Shown here one piece after another: positions 13,386 to 21,318 of a DNA stretch of 24,303 bases. The translations under genes were made by a program, and so were the position numbers. This DNA is from Deltaproteobacteria bacterium UBA5754 (GTDB lineage: Bacteria; Desulfobacterota; Dissulfuribacteria; Dissulfuribacterales; UBA5754), in NCBI GenBank assembly GCA_002419025.1, contig DIFG01000062.1, forward strand, positions 2,596 through 26,898, read 5' to 3'. How positions within the stretch are numbered: position 1 is the stretch's first letter; each line of letters starts with the position of its first letter. The notes beneath the pieces were generated by a model. That model had not been told where the DNA came from. It did not search any database and worked only from the letters and a program-made list of their open reading frames with translations.

Positions 13386-15545
13386 ATGAAACTTCATGTG
13401 GCCTTTCTCTGGCATATGCACCAGCCCCTGTATCTCGATCCGAGACGGGGCAGGTTTTCCATGCCATGGGTACGGCTCCATGGATTGAAGGCCTACCATG
13501 ACATGCTCACAAGCATCGAGGAGGTGCCAGGGGCTCGGGCGACCTTTAACCTCGTCCCGTCCCTGCTCTTTCAGATCCAGGCCTATCTGAACGGGGGGAC
13601 GGACGCATTTCTCGACATGAGCCGGATCCCCGCTGGGGATCTGGATGGGCCGTCTGTCGATTTCATTCTCACCCATTTTTTCAGCTGTCACTGGCCGACC
13701 ATGGTGGCCCCCTATCCCCGCTATGTCCAGCTCCTCAACCTGCGGGGAAGGGAATATTCGCCTGCCAGGGCCCAGGATGCGAGACGCAGTTTTTCCCGTC
13801 AGGACCTCCTCGACCTCCAGGTCTGGTTCAACCTCACGTGGATCGGCTACACAGGCAGACGGGATCCCTTCGTCCAAGGACTCTTTCAGAAAGGGCGTCT
13901 CTTCACCGAGGAGGAAAAGGGCAAGCTGCTCGATTTCCACCTGGAGTACCTTGGAAGGCTCATCCCGCGATACACCGACCTTTGGAACCGCGGCCACATA
14001 GACATTACGACAACCCCGTTCTATCACCCCATCCTTCCCTTGATCTTCGACACCGACATCGCTGCTCGTGCCAATCCGGGTGTCCGTCTCCCTCCCCGCT
14101 TCTCCTACCCCAAGGACGTGGCGGTCCAGCTCGACAGGGCGCGGCGGTTTTGCTCCAAGACGTTCGGCAGTGCGCCCACGGGCCTCTGGCCCTCTGAGGG
14201 GTCCGTCGCCCCGGAGGTGGTTCCGTTTGTGGTCGATGCGGGTTTTTCCTGGATGGCCACGGATGAATCCGTGCTTTTTTCTTCTCTTGACCATCACGGA
14301 CCCGAGTGCCTCTTCCAGCCCTACCGCTTCGAGTTCGAGGGAAAGGCCGTGGATATGGTTTTTCGTCACCACGAGCTCTCGGATCTCATCGGTTTTGTCT
14401 ATAAGGGCAATGATCCTCATGTCTCTGTTAGCGATTTCATCGGTCGCCTCCACGAGATCCTGGATCGGACCCGGACCTTATTGCGTTTTCCTTTCGTCGC
14501 TGTCATCCTCGACGGCGAAAATCCTTGGGAATACTATCCAGATGGCGGCGAGGCCTTTCTCGCCGGGCTTTATGCAAAGATCGATAAGGATCCGGATCTG
14601 GAGCTGGTCACCATCACCGACTACCTCTCCGCCCATCCACCCTCGAAGACGCTTCAAAGACTCCATTCCGCCTCCTGGATCAATAACGATTTCGGGATCT
14701 GGATCGGGGGCGAGGAGGAAAACAAGGCCTGGCAGCTCCTTGGGGAGGCCCGGGAGGCCATCGAACGCTTTCGCCTGGAGAACCCTGGAGACACCCGTGC
14801 GGACAAGGCCTTCGAGTTCGTCCTGGCCGCCGAGGGAAGCGATTGGTTCTGGTGGTACGGAGACAAATTTGCCACTGATTACGCATACGAATTCGACGAG
14901 CTTTTTCGCGCCAATCTTCAAGGTGTCTACATTGCCCTCGACCTCCCCGTGCCACCGGCCCTGTTCGATCCTGTCCGCAGACCCCGGCCGGCCCGTCCCG
15001 CCGTTCTCCCTCTTGCCTTTATCCACCCCACCATAGATGGCAGATTGAGCTATTATTGGGAATGGGCAGGGGCGGGCGTGCTCCCGCTGGATGACAAAGG
15101 GGAAACCATGCACAAGGGAGAGGGTCGAATCTCGGAGCTGGCCTATGGGTTTGACCCCACATGGCTGTATCTCAGGATCAAGGCACGGGAATCCTTTTCC
15201 GCGTGGAACGGTCAGGAAAGGCTCATTGTCCGTCTAACCTCGCGTGACCATGTCGTCTCCATCGGGTGTGGACTGAGGGAGGGCGATTCGCAGGCATGGG
15301 AATGTCATGTCACAAGGGATTCGGAGGAGCTTTCCGTGATGGAAACCGGTGTCCGGTGGGCCGTGGGCGATGTGATGGAGATAGCCATCCCCTTTGCCCT
15401 CCTTGCCGCTGGGGTCCATGATGAGGTCATGGTGACCTTGGAGATGGAGCTCAACGGCCTTGTCCAGGACCGGTGGCCCTCGGAGGGTTACATCTCCGTC
15501 ATGGTCCCGGATGCGGATTTTGAAAAAAGAATCTGGCTCGTATGA
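13386..15545 (+). CDS. Glycoside hydrolase family 57 protein (alpha-amylase/4-alpha-glucanotransferase type)
   Basis: This is a GH57 retaining glycosidase or transglycosidase acting on alpha-glucans, 719 residues. The conserved regions appear in order: HMHQP (about 10-14), GHIDITTTPFYHPILPL (about 203), the nucleophile Glu271 in GLWPSEGS, and the acid/base Asp376 in ILDGENPWEYY. A following SWINNDFGIWIG block also belongs to the catalytic part. The last 160 or so residues form a beta-rich region (from about residue 550) like the C-terminal domains attached to COG1449 members. There is no signal peptide, so it should be cytoplasmic and act on storage glucan. The start is 6 nt after dksA with no clear ribosome site; the galT-like gene follows after 7 nt. 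Amylase, amylopullulanase or glucanotransferase activity cannot be told apart here. Confidence 0.9.
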   Translation: MKLHVAFLWHMHQPLYLDPRRGRFSMPWVRLHGLKAYHDMLTSIEEVPGARATFNLVPSLLFQIQAYLNGGTDAFLDMSRIPAGDLDGPSVDFILTHFFSCHWPTMVAPYPRYVQLLNLRGREYSPARAQDARRSFSRQDLLDLQVWFNLTWIGYTGRRDPFVQGLFQKGRLFTEEEKGKLLDFHLEYLGRLIPRYTDLWNRGHIDITTTPFYHPILPLIFDTDIAARANPGVRLPPRFSYPKDVAVQLDRARRFCSKTFGSAPTGLWPSEGSVAPEVVPFVVDAGFSWMATDESVLFSSLDHHGPECLFQPYRFEFEGKAVDMVFRHHELSDLIGFVYKGNDPHVSVSDFIGRLHEILDRTRTLLRFPFVAVILDGENPWEYYPDGGEAFLAGLYAKIDKDPDLELVTITDYLSAHPPSKTLQRLHSASWINNDFGIWIGGEEENKAWQLLGEAREAIERFRLENPGDTRADKAFEFVLAAEGSDWFWWYGDKFATDYAYEFDELFRANLQGVYIALDLPVPPALFDPVRRPRPARPAVLPLAFIHPTIDGRLSYYWEWAGAGVLPLDDKGETMHKGEGRISELAYGFDPTWLYLRIKARESFSAWNGQERLIVRLTSRDHVVSIGCGLREGDSQAWECHVTRDSEELSVMETGVRWAVGDVMEIAIPFALLAAGVHDEVMVTLEMELNGLVQDRWPSEGYISVMVPDADFEKRIWLV

Positions 15546-15552
15546 GGAAGAA

Positions 15553-16557
15553 ATGTCAGAATTCCGAAAAGATCCCATTGTCGCCCGCTGGGTGATCATA
15601 GCAAAGGAGCGGGGAAAACGCCCAACGGATTTCGTCATAGAGGAAGAGAAGACGACCGGAGGATTTTGCCCCCTCTGCGAGGGAAACGAACACACGACAC
15701 CTCCAGAGGTCCTCTCCTATGGCCGGCCCGGCTACGCTCCGAACATGCCGGGCTGGAAACTCCGGGTCGTTCCGAACAAGTTTCCCGCCCTTGTCGTTGA
15801 GGGCAACCTGAACAAACGCGGAGAGGGTATGTTCGATGAGATGAATGGTATCGGGGCCCACGAGGTCATCATCGAGACACCCCGCCACGGTGAGGTCATG
15901 GCGACCATGACTTCGGAACAGATCTCGCTCATTTTCCAGGCATATCGGGACCGGATGGCAGATCTCGCACGGGACATGCGGTTCCGCTACATCATAATCT
16001 TCAAGAATTTCGGCAGGGCCGCAGGGGCATCTCTCGAACATTCCCACTCCCAGCTCATCGCCCTTCCCATTGTCCCGTACCTGATCCAGGAGGAGATCGA
16101 CAGCGCCCACCGGTACTTCACGTACAAGGACCGGTGCGTTTTCTGTGACATCATCCATCAAGAGCAATCCCAAGGTGTGAGGGTCGTCTGCGAAAACGCC
16201 GAATTTATCACCATCTGTCCTTTCGCTCCCCGCGCCCCTTTTGAGATGTGGGTCCTGCCCAAACGGCATAAATCCGATTATGTCGCCCTCGATGACCAGG
16301 GAAGGCGTTTGTTGAGCGACCTCTTTCTCGAGACCATGCGCAGGCTCGACAAGGCCCTCCCACGCGTGCCGTATAACTTCATGCTCCATACCGCCCCTAT
16401 CCGCACCCCGGATCTCGAACATTATCACTGGCACATCGAGATACTCCCCAAGCTCACCATGGTCGCAGGGTTCGAATGGGGGACGGGATTTTACATCAAT
16501 CCGACACCGCCCGAGGAGGCGGCGAGTTTCCTGCGCGAAATCAGACTCGATCGATAG
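15553..16557 (+). CDS. galT: GalT-like hexose-1-phosphate nucleotidylyltransferase (HIT superfamily)
   Basis: This 334-residue protein of the galactose-1-phosphate uridylyltransferase family would transfer a nucleotidyl group through a histidine intermediate. Zinc ligands are visible at Cys39 and Cys42 (CPLC), the active-site histidines are in LEHSHSQLIALP (His163, His165), and the second HIT-like motif is HYHWHIEILPK (about 290-300). A further CVFC pair is at about 195. The classical GalT active site reads HPH; here it is HSH. Together with a GH57 neighbour, this leaves room for an ADP-glucose phosphorylase-like role. The symbol marks family rather than proven substrate. ATG at 15553 has GAGG five bases before it; it lies 7 nt after the GH57 stop. 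No galK or galE is present. Confidence 0.85.
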   Translation: MSEFRKDPIVARWVIIAKERGKRPTDFVIEEEKTTGGFCPLCEGNEHTTPPEVLSYGRPGYAPNMPGWKLRVVPNKFPALVVEGNLNKRGEGMFDEMNGIGAHEVIIETPRHGEVMATMTSEQISLIFQAYRDRMADLARDMRFRYIIIFKNFGRAAGASLEHSHSQLIALPIVPYLIQEEIDSAHRYFTYKDRCVFCDIIHQEQSQGVRVVCENAEFITICPFAPRAPFEMWVLPKRHKSDYVALDDQGRRLLSDLFLETMRRLDKALPRVPYNFMLHTAPIRTPDLEHYHWHIEILPKLTMVAGFEWGTGFYINPTPPEEAASFLREIRLDR

Positions 16558-16572
16558 TAATGGAGGTGTTTA

Positions 16573-16947
16573 ATGGCCGAGAACGGAAAAAAGAAGAAGA
16601 TACTCGTGGTGGATGACGAAGAGAGCATACATTTTCTCTATCGGGAGGAATTCGAGGAGGAGGGCTATGAAGTGACTTCCGCCATGAGCGGAGAGGAGGC
16701 ACTTGCAGCCTTTGACGCCGACATGCCGGATCTCGTCATCCTGGATATAAACATGCCTGGGATGGACGGAATCGAGGTGTTGCGCCAGATGAAACAGAAG
16801 CGTCCTGATGTCCCTGTGATTTTGAGCTCAGCCTATCCGGAGTACAAGCAGGATCTGGCCTCGTGGGCTTCGGACGACTACATTGTCAAGTCCTTCAGCC
16901 TCGATGAGCTGAAGGACTCAGTCAGGAGGCATCTGGCCAAAAAATGA
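16573..16947 (+). CDS. Stand-alone response regulator receiver protein
   Basis: This is a single CheY-like receiver domain of 124 residues with no output domain. Acidic pocket residues Asp14-Asp15 (VVDDEES), phospho-acceptor Asp58 (VILDINMPGMDG), Ser85/Ser86 at the switch position and Lys106 (IVKSFSL) are all present, so it should be phosphorylatable. It would work by binding another protein. GGAGGTG stands just upstream of the ATG. The 15-nt gap after the GalT-like gene suggests co-transcription. No histidine kinase is nearby, so its partner is unknown. The canonical KPF is KSF here. Confidence 0.92.
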   Translation: MAENGKKKKILVVDDEESIHFLYREEFEEEGYEVTSAMSGEEALAAFDADMPDLVILDINMPGMDGIEVLRQMKQKRPDVPVILSSAYPEYKQDLASWASDDYIVKSFSLDELKDSVRRHLAKK

Positions 16948-16968
16948 TGACACGCCAGGTGGAGACGT

Positions 16969-17071
16969 AAAGGGGAATGCGGGCCTTTTCTGTGTTCTCT
17001 GAGTTATCTGTGTCCTCTGAGGTGAGTCTTATCAGGAACGCGCAGGCGAAAGGGAATGCGGGTCCTTTTCT
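16969..17071. repeat. Pair of near-identical 23-bp direct repeats flanking a CACAGAG-like stretch
   Basis: The copies start at 16969 and 17049 and share GGGAATGCGGG flanked by AAAGG and CCTTTTCT; they differ by single-base indels. Between them, the minus strand of 16990-17022 reads as spaced repeats of GA(G/A)NACACAGA type. The arrangement looks like a small inserted element with duplicated ends or a fragment of one. No coding function is seen. Confidence 0.45.
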
Positions 17072-17394
17072 CCTCTGGCGCAGTAGACGGAAAAACCCAC
17101 TGGAACGATACCCGACTTTCCCGTACATGCGGGATAAGGGGAACTTTTCCCCCTCTTCCCATCGATCCACATAGTCGCATATTTGCAAAAGCAATGGCTG
17201 TTACCCGGTATCGATGGCTCGAAATGCCGGCAGACAAGGGCTTCTGTATCCATATAACCGGAGGTCTGCGCTCCCGGACATTTGTCAGAAAATGGCAATC
17301 CTGCCATAATGAACTCCACGAATTGAAATGTTTTATGTACTAACTACGCAATAAATATACCACTAAAATTGATCTATTTGTTACATTTTGTTGC

Positions 17395-17456
17395 AATTAC
17401 ATCGAATGAAAGGGCCATGTCAAGTCTTTTATTCCATCCTTGATGTAATTTTTTTC
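17395..17456 (+). terminator. Hairpin with T-run: terminator or 3' end of a small RNA
   Basis: The outer stem AATTACATC (17395-17403) pairs with GATGTAATT (17442-17450). The inner stem GAATGAAAG (17404-17412) pairs with CTTTTATTC (17426-17434), with one G-T pair. A 13-nt loop and a 7-nt bulge separate them. Seven Ts (17449-17455) overlap and follow the outer arm. The form fits an intrinsic terminator on the plus strand, although the stem is AT-rich. It is nearly 450 bp past the receiver stop, so it may end an unannotated transcript. Confidence 0.5.
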
Positions 17457-17536
17457 TTGGTGAGAGAGTTTTTTACAGAAGTTTATTTCCTTTTCCCCGG
17501 AGCCGATACGAAAGGTGACAAGGAGGACCTGCCCAC

Positions 17537-17863
17537 ATGACCCATGCGGATCGGGAACAGAGAAAGTCTGTGCGCCTGCCGTTTCCATCTGAAATCGTCT
17601 TTTCGGATGGATCGAGGCTTTTTTCCGAACACATCGTCAATATAAGCACCGGGGGTATCCTTACAGAGACATCGCGAAGCTGCGAGCCGGGAACAGAGGT
17701 CGTATTGACCCTTCCGTTCGTCCCTCCGCGAAAGGTCAAGGGGGTGGTCAAGTGGTGCACGAAAAAGGGCCTTGTGTATCAAGCAGGCATCCAGTTTGTG
17801 GACTTGACTCCTGAACAGGAAAGCTCCATCCGTGAATGCATGTATGGGCTTTTCTGGAGATGA
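17537..17863 (+). CDS. Small PilZ-domain protein (probable c-di-GMP binder)
   Basis: This is a stand-alone PilZ domain of 108 residues. The two ligand-binding signatures are present: RxxxR as Arg9-Lys-Ser-Val-Arg13 and the N-x-S-x-x-G form NISTGG (starting at about residue 35), followed by beta strands with GTEVVLTLPF and GIQFVDLTPEQ. Proteins with both motifs usually bind cyclic di-GMP and control motility, secretion or polysaccharide. A strong AAGGAGGA site lies about nine bases before the ATG. It appears monocistronic, with a long AT-rich leader upstream and the rpsT promoter downstream. Target unknown. Confidence 0.88.
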   Translation: MTHADREQRKSVRLPFPSEIVFSDGSRLFSEHIVNISTGGILTETSRSCEPGTEVVLTLPFVPPRKVKGVVKWCTKKGLVYQAGIQFVDLTPEQESSIRECMYGLFWR

Positions 17864-17902
17864 GAAGGTCCGCCCTCTTTCCTGGCGAGAGCGCCGTTTC
17901 TG

Positions 17903-17931
17903 TTGACAGAAAGAAGGGTGCGAGGTAATTT
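17903..17931 (+). promoter_or_regulatory. Predicted sigma-70-type promoter for rpsT
   Basis: A perfect TTGACA (17903-17908) is followed after exactly 17 bases by TAATTT (17926-17931), a partial match to TATAAT. It lies between the PilZ stop and the rpsT ribosome site, in the right orientation, and would give a short leader of about 45 nt. Confidence 0.5.
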
Positions 17932-17972
17932 TTTTTAATACTTGGCCTTGTTTTGGAGCCAATTGAAAAATC

Positions 17973-17987
17973 AGGAGGTATGTCTTG
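17973..17987 (+). promoter_or_regulatory. Strong ribosome site with TTG start for rpsT
   Basis: AGGAGG (17973-17978) stands six bases before TTG (17985-17987), the codon that opens the S20 frame. An ATG at 17980 is closer to the site but in the wrong frame, so the ribosome must choose TTG. Use of a UUG start is also known for the E. coli S20 gene, where expression is translationally autoregulated. Confidence 0.8.
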
Positions 17988-18275
17988 GCCAACCACGCTT
18001 CCGCCCTCAAGAGGGCTCGACAGGACGCAAAAAGAAATCTCAGAAACCGTTCTCGCAAGACGCGGGTCAAAAACGTCGTCAAGGAGGTCGAGGCAGCCAT
18101 CTCTCGAAAAGCCGTCGATGAGGTCGTCGTCCTTTTGAGAAAGGCACAAAAGGTCATCGACAAGGTTTCTGCCACCGGCACCATACATAGGCGCACAGGC
18201 GCCCGCAAGATCTCCCGGCTCGGTAAAAAGGTCGCGGGTCTCCTCACCCAGCGTTCGGAAGCGGCCTCTTCCTAA
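17985..18275 (+). CDS. rpsT: 30S ribosomal protein S20
   Basis: This is a primary 16S rRNA-binding protein of the small subunit, 96 residues. It is strongly basic and helical, with the family N-terminus (M)ANHASALKRARQDAKRNLRNRSRKTRVK and the C-terminal GTIHRRTGARKISRLGKKVAGL. The start is TTG; no in-frame ATG exists before the conserved ANHASA. It has its own predicted promoter. The 3' end meets lptE head-on, with stop codons overlapping by a few bases (18272-18275), leaving no space for a terminator between the two genes. Confidence 0.96.
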   Translation: MANHASALKRARQDAKRNLRNRSRKTRVKNVVKEVEAAISRKAVDEVVVLLRKAQKVIDKVSATGTIHRRTGARKISRLGKKVAGLLTQRSEAASS

Positions 18276-18802
18276 AAAAGTTCCGCGATCCGGTGGTGGA
18301 TGATCTCCGCCACCGTCCGGCTGAGTTTTCTGAGGGACTCGTCCTTGAGTCCTTCAGTCTCCATAAGTTCTCTTCCCACAAGGAAATCCTCGTAACGTGA
18401 GATGTCCGCCGTCTCCCAAAGGATTTCTCCTGTTTTTCGGTCCACCAGGCGGACGGAACAGACCGCGCTGATGCGCCGTTCGATGGCCTGGTCGTAGCGG
18501 ACGTAGGAAAGGCCGGAAGTGGCCACGCTTGCGACCTCACCTTCAAGGATGACATCCGCTTCCTCCGGAGAGGCGAGGTTCAACGGGCCGCTCCTCACAA
18601 ATTCCTGCCTAAGATCGTCGGTGATCCAGACCCCGAGAAGAAGCTCGTTGGTTCGGTTTTCCCACGGGGCCACATGGACGGTCTTGATCCAGGATGGGAT
18701 GGCGGGATTAGCTCCTTGCTGGAGGTGGTACCCGCAGCCGGAAATGGACCCGAGGATGAAGAATATGGATAGGAGCATTTTTCCCGCAGGCTTCGTGTTC
18801 AT
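18272..18802 (-). CDS. lptE: LPS-assembly lipoprotein LptE
   Basis: LptE is the outer-membrane lipoprotein that plugs LptD and helps insert lipopolysaccharide. The 176-residue product has a lipoprotein signal with a hydrophobic core (LLSIFFILGS) and a lipobox ISGC ending at Cys23. The mature part begins CGYHLQ, which is typical of LptE. ATG at 18802 overlaps the leuS stop by one base (TGATG); a GTG three bases earlier is an alternative. Position after leuS is a recurrent arrangement for this gene. It implies a diderm cell envelope with LPS. The family is poorly conserved in sequence, so the call leans partly on context. Confidence 0.85.
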   Translation of the reverse strand: MNTKPAGKMLLSIFFILGSISGCGYHLQQGANPAIPSWIKTVHVAPWENRTNELLLGVWITDDLRQEFVRSGPLNLASPEEADVILEGEVASVATSGLSYVRYDQAIERRISAVCSVRLVDRKTGEILWETADISRYEDFLVGRELMETEGLKDESLRKLSRTVAEIIHHRIAELF

Positions 18803-21318
18803 CACTTGACCACGAGGTTGAGGAGCCGTCCGGGAACGTGGATGGTCTTAACTATGCGTTTCCCCTCCATGTGAATGCGTATTTTGGGTTCCTGCATGAC
18901 CCGGTAGACGATATCCTCCTCTGCGGCATCCCTTGGGACCTCGATCTCACCGCGGAGCCGTCCGTTCACCTGGACGGCGATCCTGACGGTCTCGGCCTGG
19001 GCGATTCGGGGATTCGCCTGGGGCCATGGGGTTTGGGAGAGAGAGACCTTGTGGCCGAGCATGGCCCAGAGTTCTTCGGTCATGTGGGGGACCATGGGGC
19101 AAAGAAGAAGGAGGATGCTCTCCACCGCTTCGGCAAGCACTGCCCAGGCGGCGCGTCCGTCCGCGTCCTGCGCGTTTTTTTGAGTTTGAAGGAGAAAGGC
19201 AGTAACCTCGTTGACGAGCTCCATTACTGCGCTGATGGCCGTGTTGAAATGGAATCTCGTCTCCAGATCATCCGTGGCCCGGAGGATGGTGGCGTGGGTC
19301 TTTCGCCTAATGGCGCGGAGCTCGGCCGGAAGGGCATCTACAGGCTCGAGGGACGCCTTGTTCCTGGAGCCAGAGGAGAGCCCTTCCAGATTCTCAGTGA
19401 CCAAACGCCAGACCCTCTGAAGGAAACGGTGAGCTCCCTCGACCGCCTGGTCGTTCCACTCCAGGTCTTTTTCCGGCGGGGCCGCGAAGAGGATGAAGAG
19501 CCGGACCGTGTCTGCTCCGTAGCGCTGGATCATGGCGTCCGGGTCCACGACGTTCCCCTTGGACTTGGACATCTTGGCCCCGTCCTTTAGGACCATCCCC
19601 TGGGTGAGGAGATTGGAGAAGGGTTCATCCACATGGAGGTATCCCAGATCCCGCAGCGCCCGGGTGAAGAAACGAGAGTAGAGAAGGTGGAGGATGGCGT
19701 GCTCGATCCCCCCAATGTATTGGTCCACTGGAAGCCAGGCGGCCGCCCGTTTGGGGTCGATGGGGGTGTTGTCCGCGTCCGGACAGGTATATCGGGCGAA
19801 ATACCAGGAGGACTCGACGAAGGTGTCCATGGTGTCGGTGTCCCGCCGGGCCAGGGCTCCGCAGGAGGGGCATGGGACGTTCACGAAACCTTGGAGCGAG
19901 GGGAGGGGGGAGCGGCCAGTCGAGTCGAAAGCCTCATCCGTGGGTAAGACCACTGGGAGATCTTTTCGGGGGACAGGAACAATCCCGCACCTTTCGCAAT
20001 GGATCATCGGTATGGGAGTGCCCCAGTACCTCTGGCGGGAGATCCCCCAGTCCCGGAGCCGGTAGCTGACCGTCCTTTCGCCTAACCCGAGACGCGAGAG
20101 ATGGTCCACAATGGCCTCCTTGGCCGCATCGCTTTCCATCCCGTCAAACATCCCAGAGGATACCAGCCTGCCGGGTCCCTCCCACGCCCCCTCATGTGGG
20201 TCCCATGACACCCCGGGTTTCGGCTGGATGACCGTCCTGATGGGAAGCGAGTATCTCCGTGCGTATTCAAAGTCCCGTTGATCATGGGCCGGGACGCCCA
20301 TGACAGCTCCCGTACCGTATCCCAGGAGCACAAAGTTGGCGAGGTGGATGGGGATCTCCTCTCCGGTCAGGGGATGACGGGCGAAGGCCCCGGAAAAGAC
20401 CCCCCGTTTCTCTTTCACGTCCGTCTGCCGTTCCATAACCGGGGCCTTTCCCCATTGCTCGACAAAGGCCCTTACGGCGGATTCCTGGGAGGTCCCGGAG
20501 GCGAGATCCAGGGCCGCGGGGTGACCGGGGGAGAGGGAGAGGAAGGTAACCCCGAAGAGGGTGTCGGGGCGGGTGGTAAAGACCTCGAGGGCTGAAAGGG
20601 ATGCCTTTGGGACCGCGAGCGGAAAGGTGATTCGGGCGCCGACACTCTTTCCGATCCAGTTCCGCTGCATGGTGAGGACCTTCTCTGGCCATCCCACAAG
20701 GGTATCACAGGCCGAGAGGAGTTCTTCAGCGTAGGCAGTGATACGCAAGAACCAGCCTTCGAGTTCCTTTTCGACGACTGGGGTGTCGCATCTCCAGCAG
20801 CGGCTGTCTATCACCTGTTCGTTGGCGAGAACGGTCCCGCAGGATTCGCACCAGTTGACCGTGGAGGTTTTTCGGTAGGCCAGTCCCTTTTCATACATCT
20901 CGAGAAAGAAGAGCTGCTCCCACCTGTAATAGGAGGGGTCACAAGTGGCGATCTCGCGTCTCCAGTCATAGGAGAGTCCGAGGCGCTTGAGCTGTTTCCT
21001 CATGGAGGCGATGTTTTCGTAGGTCCAGCGGGCCGGGTGGATGCCGTGCTTGATGGCGGCATTCTCCGCCGGGAGCCCGAATGCGTCCCAGCCTATGGGA
21101 TGAAGGACATCGAAGCCTTGCATGCGCTTGTATCGGGCGATCACGTCCCCTATGGAGTAATTGCGTACATGGCCCATATGGATGCGGCCGGACGGATAGG
21201 GAAACATCTCGAGCACATAGCAGGGGCGAGAGGGATCATCAGGCGCAATGAAGAGGTTCTCCTCCTCCCATTTGGCCTGTTGCCTTTCCTCGACGGCGTG
21301 GAAATCGTATGCGCTCAT
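18802..21318 (-). CDS. leuS: Leucyl-tRNA synthetase
   Basis: This class I synthetase charges tRNA-Leu and edits mischarged products. The 838-residue protein has the HIGH-type signature HMGH (47-50, in PYPSGRIHMGHVRNYS) and WDAFGLPAENAA. A zinc-binding insert has CESCG and CWRCD (about 157-180), the CP1 editing domain has TTRPDTLFGVT, and KMSKSKGNVVDP lies near residue 580. A C-terminal anticodon-binding region ends with VNGRLRGEIEVP. ATG at 21318 forms an ATGA overlap with the nusB stop, which rules out the longer frame reaching 21447 inside nusB. Complete and of normal length. Confidence 0.97.
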   Translation of the reverse strand: MSAYDFHAVEERQQAKWEEENLFIAPDDPSRPCYVLEMFPYPSGRIHMGHVRNYSIGDVIARYKRMQGFDVLHPIGWDAFGLPAENAAIKHGIHPARWTYENIASMRKQLKRLGLSYDWRREIATCDPSYYRWEQLFFLEMYEKGLAYRKTSTVNWCESCGTVLANEQVIDSRCWRCDTPVVEKELEGWFLRITAYAEELLSACDTLVGWPEKVLTMQRNWIGKSVGARITFPLAVPKASLSALEVFTTRPDTLFGVTFLSLSPGHPAALDLASGTSQESAVRAFVEQWGKAPVMERQTDVKEKRGVFSGAFARHPLTGEEIPIHLANFVLLGYGTGAVMGVPAHDQRDFEYARRYSLPIRTVIQPKPGVSWDPHEGAWEGPGRLVSSGMFDGMESDAAKEAIVDHLSRLGLGERTVSYRLRDWGISRQRYWGTPIPMIHCERCGIVPVPRKDLPVVLPTDEAFDSTGRSPLPSLQGFVNVPCPSCGALARRDTDTMDTFVESSWYFARYTCPDADNTPIDPKRAAAWLPVDQYIGGIEHAILHLLYSRFFTRALRDLGYLHVDEPFSNLLTQGMVLKDGAKMSKSKGNVVDPDAMIQRYGADTVRLFILFAAPPEKDLEWNDQAVEGAHRFLQRVWRLVTENLEGLSSGSRNKASLEPVDALPAELRAIRRKTHATILRATDDLETRFHFNTAISAVMELVNEVTAFLLQTQKNAQDADGRAAWAVLAEAVESILLLLCPMVPHMTEELWAMLGHKVSLSQTPWPQANPRIAQAETVRIAVQVNGRLRGEIEVPRDAAEEDIVYRVMQEPKIRIHMEGKRIVKTIHVPGRLLNLVVK

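Larger units (their letters stand above)
16948..17536. other. Long intergenic region without a convincing gene
   Basis: About 590 bp separate the receiver gene from the PilZ gene. Short frames exist on both strands (for example about 17004-17343), but they overlap one another, lack ribosome sites and resemble no family I know. The left part holds a near-duplicated 23-bp sequence and a stretch of CACAGAG-like direct repeats. The middle has a small hairpin (CCCG/CGGG near 17120-17133) and an 8-bp inverted pair CCATCGAT/ATCGATGG (near 17160 and 17210). The right part (about 17330-17500) is markedly AT-rich and ends with a hairpin plus T-run and the PilZ ribosome site. Confidence 0.6.

Noticed and set aside
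12393..14453. 686-codon open frame on the minus strand
   Set aside because: It lies antisense to dnaJ, moaC, dksA and GH57, all with clear family motifs; its translation has no recognisable domain. GC-rich third positions keep antisense frames open.
16977..17343. Several small overlapping frames in the intergenic gap
   Set aside because: Frames on both strands overlap, lack ribosome sites and resemble no known protein.
17980..17982. ATG as the rpsT start
   Set aside because: It is out of frame with S20; only TTG at 17985 reads into the conserved N-terminus.
17483..18247. 254-codon minus-strand frame across pilZ and rpsT
   Set aside because: It is antisense to two genes with clear motifs and has no family similarity.
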